NCBI GenBank assembly: GCA_018399555.1
Contig: JAGYOL010000012.1
Span: 1-33,829 of the forward strand
Direction: 5' to 3'
Source of the DNA: Kiritimatiellia bacterium
GTDB taxonomy: Bacteria > Verrucomicrobiota > Kiritimatiellia > RFP12 > UBA1067
Length of the DNA stretch: 33,829 bases
The position numbers and the translations under genes are program-made. Shown here piece after piece: positions 1 through 7,913 of the stretch. Numbering within the stretch: the stretch's first letter is position 1; the number at the start of each line of letters is the position of its first letter. Below the pieces are notes generated by a model. It was not told the DNA's origin. It did no database searches and worked only from the letters and a program-made list of their open reading frames with translations.

Positions 1-17
1 TTTTTCTCTTTATTCCT

Positions 18-239
18 ATGCAACGCGTAGCGTTGTTGACTAAACCAGCGGTGCATATCACCCAACTGTTCAATACATGAAAAACCATTTGCATATCACA
101 GAGGCTCAGTTCCTCCTTCGCCAATCTCCTTCGCCAAGGCTTAGGCGTTCAAGAGGCTTCGGTGCTCAAGAGACTACGGCGGGACAAGTTGGTTCCCTGC
201 CTGTGCGTAGCACGCAGACAGGCGGCTCCGCTAGTTTAG
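18..239. repeat. TIR-bounded dispersed repeat element, copy 1
   Basis: Non-coding stretch upstream of sppA. CTAAACCAGCGG at 40-51 is matched by its near-perfect inverse CCGCTAGTTTAG at 228-239, bounding about 200 bp. Just outside the left end is a small hairpin (CAACGC-GTA-GCGTTG, 21-35). The first 45 bases inward from the left terminus match copy 2 (from 24334) at roughly 80 percent by eye. The interior differs from copy 2: it holds a tandem 12-mer (CTCCTTCGCCAA at 113-124 and 126-137), a repeated GCATATCAC (53-61 and 91-99), and a stem-loop at 199-223 (GCCTGT..GCGT/ACGC..ACAGGC with a 2-nt bulge). No transposase is present. This suggests a MITE-like or structured intergenic repeat with an exchangeable core. 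Confidence 0.7.
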
Positions 240-300
240 GTTTGATAAGTGGATGTTTTTTTGTTTAAATCAAGGTGTTTATTTTGAAAGGGATGCTTAT

Positions 301-1356
301 ATGAGTGAAGTGGATAGGGGAAGACGATCTTTAGGCTGTGGATACGGTTGCCTGCTGCTTTTGGCGGTTTTTGCGGGAATCTTCGCCGCATTCTTCGCGC
401 TGTTCTGGTTCGGCGGACAGCGCGGAGCTTTTGAAACGGGTGAGTTTCAACGTCAGTTTGCCGGTGCCGTTCAATACGGTGGCTATGATCAGTTTCCGCG
501 GATGACGGAAAAGTGGAGCTCCGGCTCCGGCACCACCAAGGTTGTGCGAATTCCCGTTTACGGCATGATAATGTTTGCGCAGCAGGGCATGTGGGGTGCC
601 CGAGGTGCTGAAACCGTCCTGCGCTCAATCAGGCGGGCAACCCATGATCCCGATGTGAAGGCGATCATACTGGAAGTCAACAGCGGCGGCGGCGGGATCA
701 CGGCCAGCGATATACTTTACAAAGAACTGCAGGATTTCAAACAGGTTGATCCTCAACGCAGAATCGTGACCGTGATGGGTGATATCGCCGCATCGGGTGC
801 CTATTACATTTCACTGCCATCGGATTGTATCATTGCGCATCCCACAACCGTTACCGGTTCAATCGGTGTGATTATGCAGTCATACAATATCAAAGAGCTT
901 GCAGCTAAACTGGGCATCAAGGACATTACCGTCAAATCCGGTGAAAATAAGGATTTCTTCAATCCCTTTCAGGAGATAGACCCTGATCAGGTTGCCATTA
1001 TGCAACGGGTTATCGAACGGATGCATGAACGTTTTATCACTCTGGTTTCAGAGAATCGCGGTCTCTCGCGGGAGGTGGTTGCTGAATTGGCGGATGGACG
1101 CGTTTTTCTGGCGGATGAAGCGGTGCGCAACGGTTTGATCGATGAAATCGGTTACTATCAGAGTGCCGAAACGAAGCTTGCCGAGTTGCTGGATGTTGAA
1201 ATGGTGAAGGTTTTCCGTTATGAGGAGCAGATCTCGCTCGGTGATATTTTCCGGGGAGGGCCGGGTATCGGCACCCGGCTTCATGGACTGCTGCGTGGTG
1301 AAACGTCCGCTTCCGGTCTGATGTATCTCTGGCAACCCTCCGCTGTCGGCGAGTGA
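301..1356 (+). CDS. sppA: Signal peptide peptidase SppA, S49 family
   Basis: Membrane-anchored serine protease that would cleave leftover signal peptides in the inner membrane. The ORF track begins at 253, but ATG 301 is preferred because GAAAGGG lies at a suitable distance upstream; it gives 351 aa. One N-terminal membrane segment (about residues 13-38) is followed by a single S49 domain. The catalytic region is visible as EVNSGGGG near 125-132, the nucleophile in AASGAYY (Ser165), the PTTVTGSIGV segment, and a Lys-Ser-Gly motif (Lys212) that fits the general base of the bacterial SppA Ser-Lys dyad. The length matches the short single-domain form rather than the 67 kDa E. coli type. It lies 42 bp before murC-murB. 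The family is secure; the exact substrate is not readable from sequence. Confidence 0.92.
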   Translation: MSEVDRGRRSLGCGYGCLLLLAVFAGIFAAFFALFWFGGQRGAFETGEFQRQFAGAVQYGGYDQFPRMTEKWSSGSGTTKVVRIPVYGMIMFAQQGMWGARGAETVLRSIRRATHDPDVKAIILEVNSGGGGITASDILYKELQDFKQVDPQRRIVTVMGDIAASGAYYISLPSDCIIAHPTTVTGSIGVIMQSYNIKELAAKLGIKDITVKSGENKDFFNPFQEIDPDQVAIMQRVIERMHERFITLVSENRGLSREVVAELADGRVFLADEAVRNGLIDEIGYYQSAETKLAELLDVEMVKVFRYEEQISLGDIFRGGPGIGTRLHGLLRGETSASGLMYLWQPSAVGE

Positions 1357-1398
1357 GATTATCTTCCATCTGGCGGAGTGGGATTCAGGGGTTTGCGC

Positions 1399-3675
1399 AT
1401 GCGGTTCGCCCAGGGTCAATATGTACATATGGTGGGCATTTGCGGAGTCGGCATGGCCGGTCTGGCGCGTCTGCTGCATGCGCGCGGCTGCGTTGTCAGC
1501 GGCTGTGATGTCGAGCTGAACACATCGGCGGATGATTTGCGCGAGATCGGTGTGGCCGTCGTGCAGGGGCACGGTTCGGCTCATATTGAAGATCTGCCGA
1601 CCAATGCGGTGGTTGTGGTTACACCGGCTGTGCCTGCTGATGAAGATGAGATTCTTGGTGCCCGTCGGCGCGGCTTGAAAATTATTTCGCGAGGCCAGGT
1701 GCTGGCTGCACTGACTTCTGCGCGTGACAGCGTGGCCGTCTGCGGAACACATGGAAAAACTACGACCAGCTGTTTCACCGCCCGCCTTTTTCAGGAGCTG
1801 GGGGCGGATCCCGACTGGTGTATCGGCGGCTGCACCGTGACACTCGGAAAAGTTGCCGAAGCGGGTCATAACGACCTGCTGATTGTAGAGGCGGACGAAA
1901 GCGACGGCACTCTGCGCTGTTATTCGCCCGTGACTATTGTTCTGCTGAATGTCGATATCGATCATCTGGAACATTTTGCGGGAGAGGCAGAGCTGATTGA
2001 GTGTTACAGTATGGCAGTTCGGCAGACCAGGGATGCGGTCTGCGTCAATCGTGATGACCAACGTGCCTGGCGTATCGCACAGGATTACGGCGGCGGCATC
2101 CTGAGCTTTGGTTTTCATGCGGAGGCGCGGTTGCGGGCGATCGATATAGATGTTTCCGGCAACCACTCCGGTTTCAAAGTGATTTACGAAGATTGTGAGT
2201 GTGCACAGATCAGAATTGGTGTGGGGGGGCGGCACAATATCACTAATGCTCTGGGTGCGGCGGCGGCGGCACTGTCGCGCGGCTTCGATCTGCATGCGAT
2301 CTGCGCTGCGCTGCCGCGGGCTTGCAGTGAGCTGCCGGCCCGCCGCTTTGAGTCAATAGGGTCAGTAAATGGTGTGCGCTACGTAGCTGACTACGCGCAT
2401 CACCCGGCTGAAATCCGCGCTGCGACAGGCATGGCGCTTGACTGCTCGGCACTCCGGGTTGTGGCAGTATTCCAACCGCATCGTTATACTCGTACACGTG
2501 CATTGGGAGCTGATTTTCCTGAGGCATTCGCCGGAGTGGATGAGGTTGTGCTGCTGCCGGTGTATCCGGCATCGGAGCAACCGCTGCGCGGCGGTTGTGC
2601 CTGCAACCTCTATGCCGCATTCAGAGAGCGTCTGCCGCAGCTGCCGCTGACCTATACCTCCGGATTGGAGGAGTGTGCTGGCTATCTCCGGCGCAGCTGC
2701 CGCAGCGGTGATCTGGTGATGCTGATCGGTGCCGGCGATGTAATAAACTTGAAGCAGTTGATCTTCACAGATGCGGCTCCGGTTGACGGAGAGTTTTGCC
2801 AGGCTCTGGCTCAACTGGCCGGTGAATCGTTCAGCCAGGCTGCGCAACTGACCGAGTTTTCGGTTTTTCCGACACGTGGTACTGGAAATGCGGTTTACGT
2901 ACGTTCTATGCCGGCACTTCAAAGGGTTGTAAATTTATGCCGCAAATTCAAGGTCAAGTGCCGTCCTGCCGGGCTGGGATTCAACACGCTCATCAGTGAC
3001 TGCGGTTACGATGGTCTGTTTGTGCGGCTTGCCGGCGATGAATTCGAGAGTGTTGTCATAAGCGGAAATCGGGTGCGAGCCGGCGGCGGTGTCAACTCTG
3101 CGCGGCTGCTTGACGCTCTGCAGCGTGCCGAACTGACCGGATTGGAGTTTATGGAGGGTATTCCCGGAACTTTGGGAGGATGGCTTGCGATGAATGCCGG
3201 AGCGCACGGCAGTGAACTGGGTGATCACGTGAAAGAGCTCGAAATTGTCACCTTCGATGGTAGATTGAAGTATCTCGGGGCGGATGAGTGCGGTTTTGAA
3301 TATCGAAATTGCCGGGCATTGGAAAATGCGTTTGCGGTCGGCTGTACATTTGATTTGCGGAGAACAGAGCGCAGTGAGGTTGCCGGTGCCCGCCGCCAGA
3401 TTCGCAACCGGCGTATCCCGCTGCGAGGCTTGCGAACAGCGGGTTCTGTTTTTAAAAATCCGCCTGGTGATCATGCCGGACGGTTGTTGGAAAATTCCGG
3501 CTGCAAATCACTGCGTGTAGGCGGTGCCTTTGTTGCCGATTTTCACGCCAATATAGTGGCTCTCGATGACACGGGCACAGCTTCGGATGTTATGGCACTG
3601 GTGCAGATTATGCGTGAGCGTGTCAGATTTGATGCTGAGGTGGAATTGCAATGTGAGATAAAAGGAGTCTGGTGA
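1399..3675 (+). CDS. murC-murB: MurC-MurB fusion: UDP-MurNAc-L-alanine ligase / UDP-MurNAc dehydrogenase
   Basis: One 758-aa polypeptide carries two consecutive cytoplasmic peptidoglycan-precursor enzymes. The N-terminal half is MurC: ATP loop GTHGKTTTS, VEADESDGTL, NVDIDHLEHF, HHPAEIRA and FQPHRYTRT are all present. The C-terminal 300 or so residues are MurB: a PTRGTGNAVYVRS FAD-domain start, GLGFNTLISD, the GIPGTLGGWLAMNAGA block, AGSVFKNP (with the Ser that donates a proton in the MurB reaction) and a terminal VELQCE Glu. MurB makes UDP-MurNAc and MurC adds L-Ala, so the fusion joins successive steps in reverse order along the chain. ATG 1399 is chosen over the track's GTG 1378 because AGGGG lies 7 nt upstream. 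The stop overlaps the ddl start. Both active sites look intact. Confidence 0.95.
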   Translation: MRFAQGQYVHMVGICGVGMAGLARLLHARGCVVSGCDVELNTSADDLREIGVAVVQGHGSAHIEDLPTNAVVVVTPAVPADEDEILGARRRGLKIISRGQVLAALTSARDSVAVCGTHGKTTTSCFTARLFQELGADPDWCIGGCTVTLGKVAEAGHNDLLIVEADESDGTLRCYSPVTIVLLNVDIDHLEHFAGEAELIECYSMAVRQTRDAVCVNRDDQRAWRIAQDYGGGILSFGFHAEARLRAIDIDVSGNHSGFKVIYEDCECAQIRIGVGGRHNITNALGAAAAALSRGFDLHAICAALPRACSELPARRFESIGSVNGVRYVADYAHHPAEIRAATGMALDCSALRVVAVFQPHRYTRTRALGADFPEAFAGVDEVVLLPVYPASEQPLRGGCACNLYAAFRERLPQLPLTYTSGLEECAGYLRRSCRSGDLVMLIGAGDVINLKQLIFTDAAPVDGEFCQALAQLAGESFSQAAQLTEFSVFPTRGTGNAVYVRSMPALQRVVNLCRKFKVKCRPAGLGFNTLISDCGYDGLFVRLAGDEFESVVISGNRVRAGGGVNSARLLDALQRAELTGLEFMEGIPGTLGGWLAMNAGAHGSELGDHVKELEIVTFDGRLKYLGADECGFEYRNCRALENAFAVGCTFDLRRTERSEVAGARRQIRNRRIPLRGLRTAGSVFKNPPGDHAGRLLENSGCKSLRVGGAFVADFHANIVALDDTGTASDVMALVQIMRERVRFDAEVELQCEIKGVW

Positions 3676-4571
3676 TGCTGAAAGTTGCTGTGTTAATGGG
3701 GGGCACCTCGCAGGAGAGAGAGATATCAATGAAATCAGGCAATGCTGTGGCAGCGGCTCTGGAGCGCAGGGGCTATCAGACACTGCCGGTTGTTCTGAAT
3801 GAGGATAGTCTTACCGCATTGCCTGATGGAGTCGATGCTGTTTTTATCGCTCTGCATGGCGGTTATGGTGAAAACGGCGGGGTTCAGGCTGATCTGGATG
3901 CACGCGGTATAGCCTACACAGGGCCGGGTGCCGCCGCCAGCCGTCTGGCAATGGACAAGATTGCTGCCAAAAAACTGCTAGTCGCTGCCGGTATTCCCAC
4001 AGCCGAGTGGGAGGTTTTAAGATACGGTGAAGCGTTGCGCAAGTTGAATTTTCCGGTTGTTGTGAAACCGCCCCGTGAGGGTTCCAGTGTGGGGGTTGCC
4101 AAAGTGAATGCAGCTGACGAACTGCCGGCCGCTTTGTCGGCAGCCTGTGCAGCTGATGCGCTGGGTGAGGCCTTGGTCGAAGGCTACATTGCGGGACGTG
4201 AATGGACCGTCGGCATCATCGGTGAACAGGTGCTGCCGGTGGTCGAGATTCTGGCACCGGACGGCTGGTACGGATTTGAAGCAAAATATACCCAGGGCCT
4301 TTCACATTTCGGGTTTCCTGATCCGGATGCAGAGGGTCCGCTGATCGACGAAGCGCAACGCCGGGCACTCTCAGCATACGATGCTCTGGGGTGCCGGGGG
4401 GTGAGCCGCGTGGATTTTCGCATAACTCCGGACGGCACCTGTTCGGTGCTGGAGGTCAACACTGTTCCGGGGATGACGTCAACCAGTCTTCTGCCGCGTG
4501 CGGCAGCTCGGGCCGGTCTGGATTTTGATGATCTTTGTTCAAAGCTGGTTGAGTTATCGGCCCACGATTGA
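3675..4571 (+). CDS. ddl: D-alanine--D-alanine ligase
   Basis: ATP-grasp enzyme that joins two D-Ala molecules for the peptidoglycan stem peptide, in the cytoplasm. At 298 aa it has the usual Ddl length. Family motifs run in order: MGGTSQEREIS, the ALHGGYGENG loop, YTGPGAAASRLAMDK, VVVKPPREGSSVGV (ATP loop), EGYIAGREWTVG, and EVNTVPGMTSTSLLP with metal and substrate ligands. AAAGGAG ends 7 nt before ATG 3675, which shares its A with the TGA stop of murC-murB, so translation is probably coupled; GTG 3672 is a less likely start. The order murC-murB, ddl, ftsQ, ftsA, ftsZ is the distal part of a dcw cluster. Confidence 0.96.
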   Translation: MLKVAVLMGGTSQEREISMKSGNAVAAALERRGYQTLPVVLNEDSLTALPDGVDAVFIALHGGYGENGGVQADLDARGIAYTGPGAAASRLAMDKIAAKKLLVAAGIPTAEWEVLRYGEALRKLNFPVVVKPPREGSSVGVAKVNAADELPAALSAACAADALGEALVEGYIAGREWTVGIIGEQVLPVVEILAPDGWYGFEAKYTQGLSHFGFPDPDAEGPLIDEAQRRALSAYDALGCRGVSRVDFRITPDGTCSVLEVNTVPGMTSTSLLPRAAARAGLDFDDLCSKLVELSAHD

Positions 4572-4604
4572 TATCATGAGGGGCAGATCAATACGGATAT
4601 CGCA

Positions 4605-5513
4605 GTGAAATTTGAGCTACTCAGAAATATTTTCAGATCAGGCGGAAAATCCGCAGCGCCGAAAAACGCAAAAAGCAGCGCACGGGCAAATTCCCGCTCG
4701 CGCCGCAGTGGTCGTCGCGGTTCGGAAATGCCCCCTTGGGTCAGGAAGGTATTGAAATTCAGTGCGGTGCTTCTGGCAGTACTCCTGATTCTGGCGGTGT
4801 TCCAGCAAGCCTTTTACAGCTTTTACTTTCGTTCTAACTCCTTGTTTGTCGTCAAAGACATAAAGAAAAATGTCAATATAGATACCGGCAAAACTGTGAC
4901 CTCCGATCTGATCAAAGAGTTTCTGGGCATTCAGGAGGGTGTCAACCTCTTTTCTATCAATGTTGATGCCAAGCGGGCTGAGTTGCTGCGTATAGCACCC
5001 AGCATTAAGGATATTGTGATTGTCAGACGTATGCCCGATGTTTTAGATGTTTCCATTATCGAAAGAGATCCGGTGGTGCGCATCGGTCAGGATGGACGGG
5101 TTGCTGATGAAGCGGGCGTCGTTTTTGTGCGCTATAAAAACACCGAGGGATTGCCGGTAATAATTCACTCATCCGGCAACAGGAAAGCCCGACCGGGCGA
5201 CCGTCTGAGTGCGATGGATTTGGCGGCGGTTAAACTGGCTGCCTCCACTTTCCGCCCTGAGTGCAAATTACGTATGCACACCCTCGATTCATCATTCACC
5301 CGTTATATAAAACTCACATTTCACGACGGACGTACGGCCAAAATAGCCTGGCAAGATATGACGGAGTTCAATAAAGACTCATACCGGAAGATGATCAGGC
5401 AGTATGATAATCTAGTACAGTGTATGATTTCAGATGTCGGAAAAATACATTATGCCTGGGATGCCCAGCTCGAACGACGTATCTTCGGGAAACGACGCAA
5501 TTTCACAGAGTAG
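4605..5513 (+). CDS. ftsQ: Cell division protein FtsQ
   Basis: Bitopic divisome protein with a short basic cytoplasmic tail (Arg/Lys-rich, residues 1-47), one membrane span (about 48-72) and a periplasmic POTRA plus beta domain. The segment FRSNSLFVVKDI begins the POTRA region, and RMPDVLDVSIIERDPV matches the conserved end of that domain. The length (302 aa) is normal. Identification rests on topology, POTRA-like sequence and its place between ddl and ftsA. The start is GTG 4605, which has no Shine-Dalgarno at normal distance; instead a mini-ORF (ATG 4576 to TGA 4606-4608) ends on it with a GTGA overlap, so initiation could be by coupling. A later ATG (4728) would remove the basic tail. Confidence 0.85.
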   Translation: MKFELLRNIFRSGGKSAAPKNAKSSARANSRSRRSGRRGSEMPPWVRKVLKFSAVLLAVLLILAVFQQAFYSFYFRSNSLFVVKDIKKNVNIDTGKTVTSDLIKEFLGIQEGVNLFSINVDAKRAELLRIAPSIKDIVIVRRMPDVLDVSIIERDPVVRIGQDGRVADEAGVVFVRYKNTEGLPVIIHSSGNRKARPGDRLSAMDLAAVKLAASTFRPECKLRMHTLDSSFTRYIKLTFHDGRTAKIAWQDMTEFNKDSYRKMIRQYDNLVQCMISDVGKIHYAWDAQLERRIFGKRRNFTE

Positions 5514-5522
5514 GAGATAACA

Positions 5523-6728
5523 TTGAAAAAAGATCCAATAGCTGTGTTGGAAATAGGTACCTCTCGCACAGTTGTCTGTGTGGGAGAACCCGACGACAGC
5601 GGTAATATACGATTGACCGGTATGGGCAGTTTTCCAACTAACGGAGTACGCAAGGGCCAGATAATCGATTTCAAAAAGGTCGCCAACGGAGTTGAGGCAG
5701 CCCGGGTGCAGGCAGAGGATGAGTCGGAAATAAATATCTGGCAGGTTCATCTGGCGGTGACCGGCGCACACATCACTGCGCAACCGCACTTGGAAAGAGT
5801 CGCCATTCAGGCGGCGGATAAAATTGTGACATCCGATGACATTGAGGAGCTGGATGATATTCTGAGTGAACCGGTGCTGGATGCCGAGCGAGTTTTGCTG
5901 CATACTTTGAACCAGTATTGGGATGTTGATGACCAGAACGGCATCGCCAATCCGGAAGGTATGCGATGCAATATGCTGTCCCGCAACGCTCTGGTTGTCA
6001 GCGGACTGCAGAATCGCGTGGACAACTTCAAGCAGGTGGTGGCCGATCTCAAGATGGATGTTGTTGATGTCGTTTTTGATGGTGTGGCGGCTTCGCGGGC
6101 GGTTCTCAGCACCGCGCAGAAACGCGATGGTGTCGTGCTGATTGATCTCGGGGCAGGCACGACTTCGGTCATGGTTTTTCAGAACCAGGTGGTTACAGAA
6201 CTCTTCTGTCTGGGAGTCGGAGGCGACCACGTGACATACGATATTGCCTGCGGCTTCAATATAAACTGGAGCAAGGCCGAAGAGATCAAATGTAAATTCG
6301 GGCGCGCCACTTTGGATGCGCAATCTGCTCAGGAACGTATTAAAATTCCAGGTCGTGAAACCTTCGGACCTGATTCGATCAATGCCAAGTCACTCCAGGT
6401 CATTATCAATGCCCGCTTGGATGAGATATTTAAAATTATTAAAGACCGCCTGCAGGAAGCAGGCTTGATGTTCAATCTCGGTGCAGGTCTGGTGCTGACC
6501 GGCGGCGGTGCGGCACTCACTGATATTGAAAGCCTCGCACAAAGGATTTTCAATCTGCCCTGCCATAAAGGTAAAATCCTCAATGTTGACGGTTTTTCCG
6601 AACGCAGTGATCCCGAGTCTTACGCAACTGTTGCGGGATTGCTCCGATATGCGTATGATGCGTTAGAAACGAAGAAAAATAGCAGAGGAATCTGGGGCAG
6701 GTTCTCAGAAAAATTCCTGGGAAAATAA
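5523..6728 (+). CDS. ftsA: Cell division protein FtsA
   Basis: Actin-like ATPase that tethers FtsZ to the membrane and recruits the divisome. The 401-aa product shows the actin-fold phosphate loops: AVLEIGTSRTVVCVGE at the N-terminus (Glu where Asp is commoner), VVLIDLGAGTTSVMVF, and the adenosine-site LTGGGAALTDIESLA. It ends in a short amphipathic helix, IWGRFSEKFLGK, as expected of the FtsA membrane-targeting tail. The start is a TTG at 5523 with AGGAGA five bases upstream; no better ATG exists near the conserved N-terminus. It follows ftsQ by 9 bp and precedes ftsZ by 3 bp. Confidence 0.93.
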   Translation: MKKDPIAVLEIGTSRTVVCVGEPDDSGNIRLTGMGSFPTNGVRKGQIIDFKKVANGVEAARVQAEDESEINIWQVHLAVTGAHITAQPHLERVAIQAADKIVTSDDIEELDDILSEPVLDAERVLLHTLNQYWDVDDQNGIANPEGMRCNMLSRNALVVSGLQNRVDNFKQVVADLKMDVVDVVFDGVAASRAVLSTAQKRDGVVLIDLGAGTTSVMVFQNQVVTELFCLGVGGDHVTYDIACGFNINWSKAEEIKCKFGRATLDAQSAQERIKIPGRETFGPDSINAKSLQVIINARLDEIFKIIKDRLQEAGLMFNLGAGLVLTGGGAALTDIESLAQRIFNLPCHKGKILNVDGFSERSDPESYATVAGLLRYAYDALETKKNSRGIWGRFSEKFLGK

Positions 6729-6731
6729 TTT

Positions 6732-7913
6732 ATGATAGCAAGATCAGATATGTTGCTGCTGGGAGTAGGCGGCGGCGGTTGTGCGATCACATGTGCCGTT
6801 GTCAAACAAGCCGACGTTAATTTCAAGGCATTGGCCGTCGATACCGATGCCGGCTCAAGTCGCGAGGCCGGTGATAACGCGATTGATTTTCTGCTCATAG
6901 GTCGCGATCGTCTGATGGGAAAGGGCACCGGTGGTGATGTGGCCAGCGGACGGGTGGCGGCCGATGACGACATGCAGCGTCTGGACCCGTTTCTCAGCGA
7001 GGTGCGGCTGGCGGTGGTGGTCTGCTCTCTCGGCTCTGGAACCGGTGGCGGTGCAACTCCGAAAATCCTGGATTATCTCTCCGATCGCGGCATTACAACC
7101 CTCTGCTTTGCCACACTTCCCTTTCAATTTGAGAGCGCCAGCCGGGTCGCATGTGCCGCAGGTATAACTTCGCTGCTTGCCGAAAGTGCCGATACACTAA
7201 TCACACTGCCGCTGGATCAACTGCATGAATGCAGCACGGATGACAATCTGAAACAGTGTGTCGATGTGGCCGCCGGAATCATAGGTGCCGGCGTGGCACT
7301 TGTGTGGCGCATGGTCTGTATGCCAGGCTATATCCAGCTTGATTCCGAGAAAATCAGAACTCTGGTGGTTGGCGGCAGGATGGCGAAACTTGGATTTGCC
7401 GGCAGTTCTGATCAGATTGAAGAGCGCGCCGCGGTTGTTCTGGATGGGCTGAGCTCGTTTCCGCTGTTACGGGAGGAAAAGGGCGGAATTCGCGCCGCGG
7501 AAGCACTGTTGGTCGGTATAATCGGCGGTGACGATCTGCGCCTTTCAGAGATCAGGCAGATTATGAACGGGATCAAAGCTCTTTACAATAAGGATGTTCG
7601 CGTTGAAATGGGTACTGTGCAGGATTCACTCTATAACGGACGTATCGATGTGGTGCTGCTGGCTTTCCGGAATCGGACACCGTTCACCGGTGCTGTCGCT
7701 GCGGTACAGCCCGTACTCGGCGATGAACCGCCCGTTGCGGATGTTTTGACTGTTGTGAAACAGACGCGCAAGGCCAAAGTACGCGGCGGTAGCCGCCTGT
7801 CCGTCGGTTCAAGCGGACGTGGCAGATTCCAGAACTGTGATCCCACCCTTCATTGCGGGGTTGATCTGGATGTGCCGACCTACCTGCGCTACGGATTAAA
7901 TATCGAGAAGTGA
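6732..7913 (+). CDS. ftsZ: Divergent cell division GTPase FtsZ
   Basis: Tubulin-like Z-ring protein, 393 aa, immediately after ftsA. The FtsZ fold is recognisable along its length: GVGGGGCAIT near residue 11, AVDTDA, PFQFES, a T7-loop region MPGYIQLDSEKIRTLV, and GGDDLRLSEI. It ends in LDVPTYLRYG, which resembles the conserved FtsZ tail that binds FtsA. Key residues differ from the canonical form. The tubulin signature GGGTGTG is GSGTGGG (101-107), and the T7 motif NxDxxD reads QLDSEK (202-207), so only the first catalytic Asp (Asp204) remains and Lys replaces the second. The gene overlaps the convergent U32 gene by 18 bp. Position, full-length similarity and the tail support a working FtsZ rather than a decayed copy; GTPase strength may differ. 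Confidence 0.88.
   Translation: MIARSDMLLLGVGGGGCAITCAVVKQADVNFKALAVDTDAGSSREAGDNAIDFLLIGRDRLMGKGTGGDVASGRVAADDDMQRLDPFLSEVRLAVVVCSLGSGTGGGATPKILDYLSDRGITTLCFATLPFQFESASRVACAAGITSLLAESADTLITLPLDQLHECSTDDNLKQCVDVAAGIIGAGVALVWRMVCMPGYIQLDSEKIRTLVVGGRMAKLGFAGSSDQIEERAAVVLDGLSSFPLLREEKGGIRAAEALLVGIIGGDDLRLSEIRQIMNGIKALYNKDVRVEMGTVQDSLYNGRIDVVLLAFRNRTPFTGAVAAVQPVLGDEPPVADVLTVVKQTRKAKVRGGSRLSVGSSGRGRFQNCDPTLHCGVDLDVPTYLRYGLNIEK

Noticed and set aside
77-268. 63-aa plus-strand ORF
   Set aside because: It lies wholly within repeat copy 1 and its translation only reflects the repeats; no ribosome site.
1048-2295. 415-aa minus-strand ORF
   Set aside because: It is antisense to sppA and murC, has no family features, and the plus-strand frames are clearly the real genes.
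5430-6323. 297-aa minus-strand ORF opposite ftsA
   Set aside because: Shadow frame; ftsA motifs and operon spacing fix the plus strand as coding.
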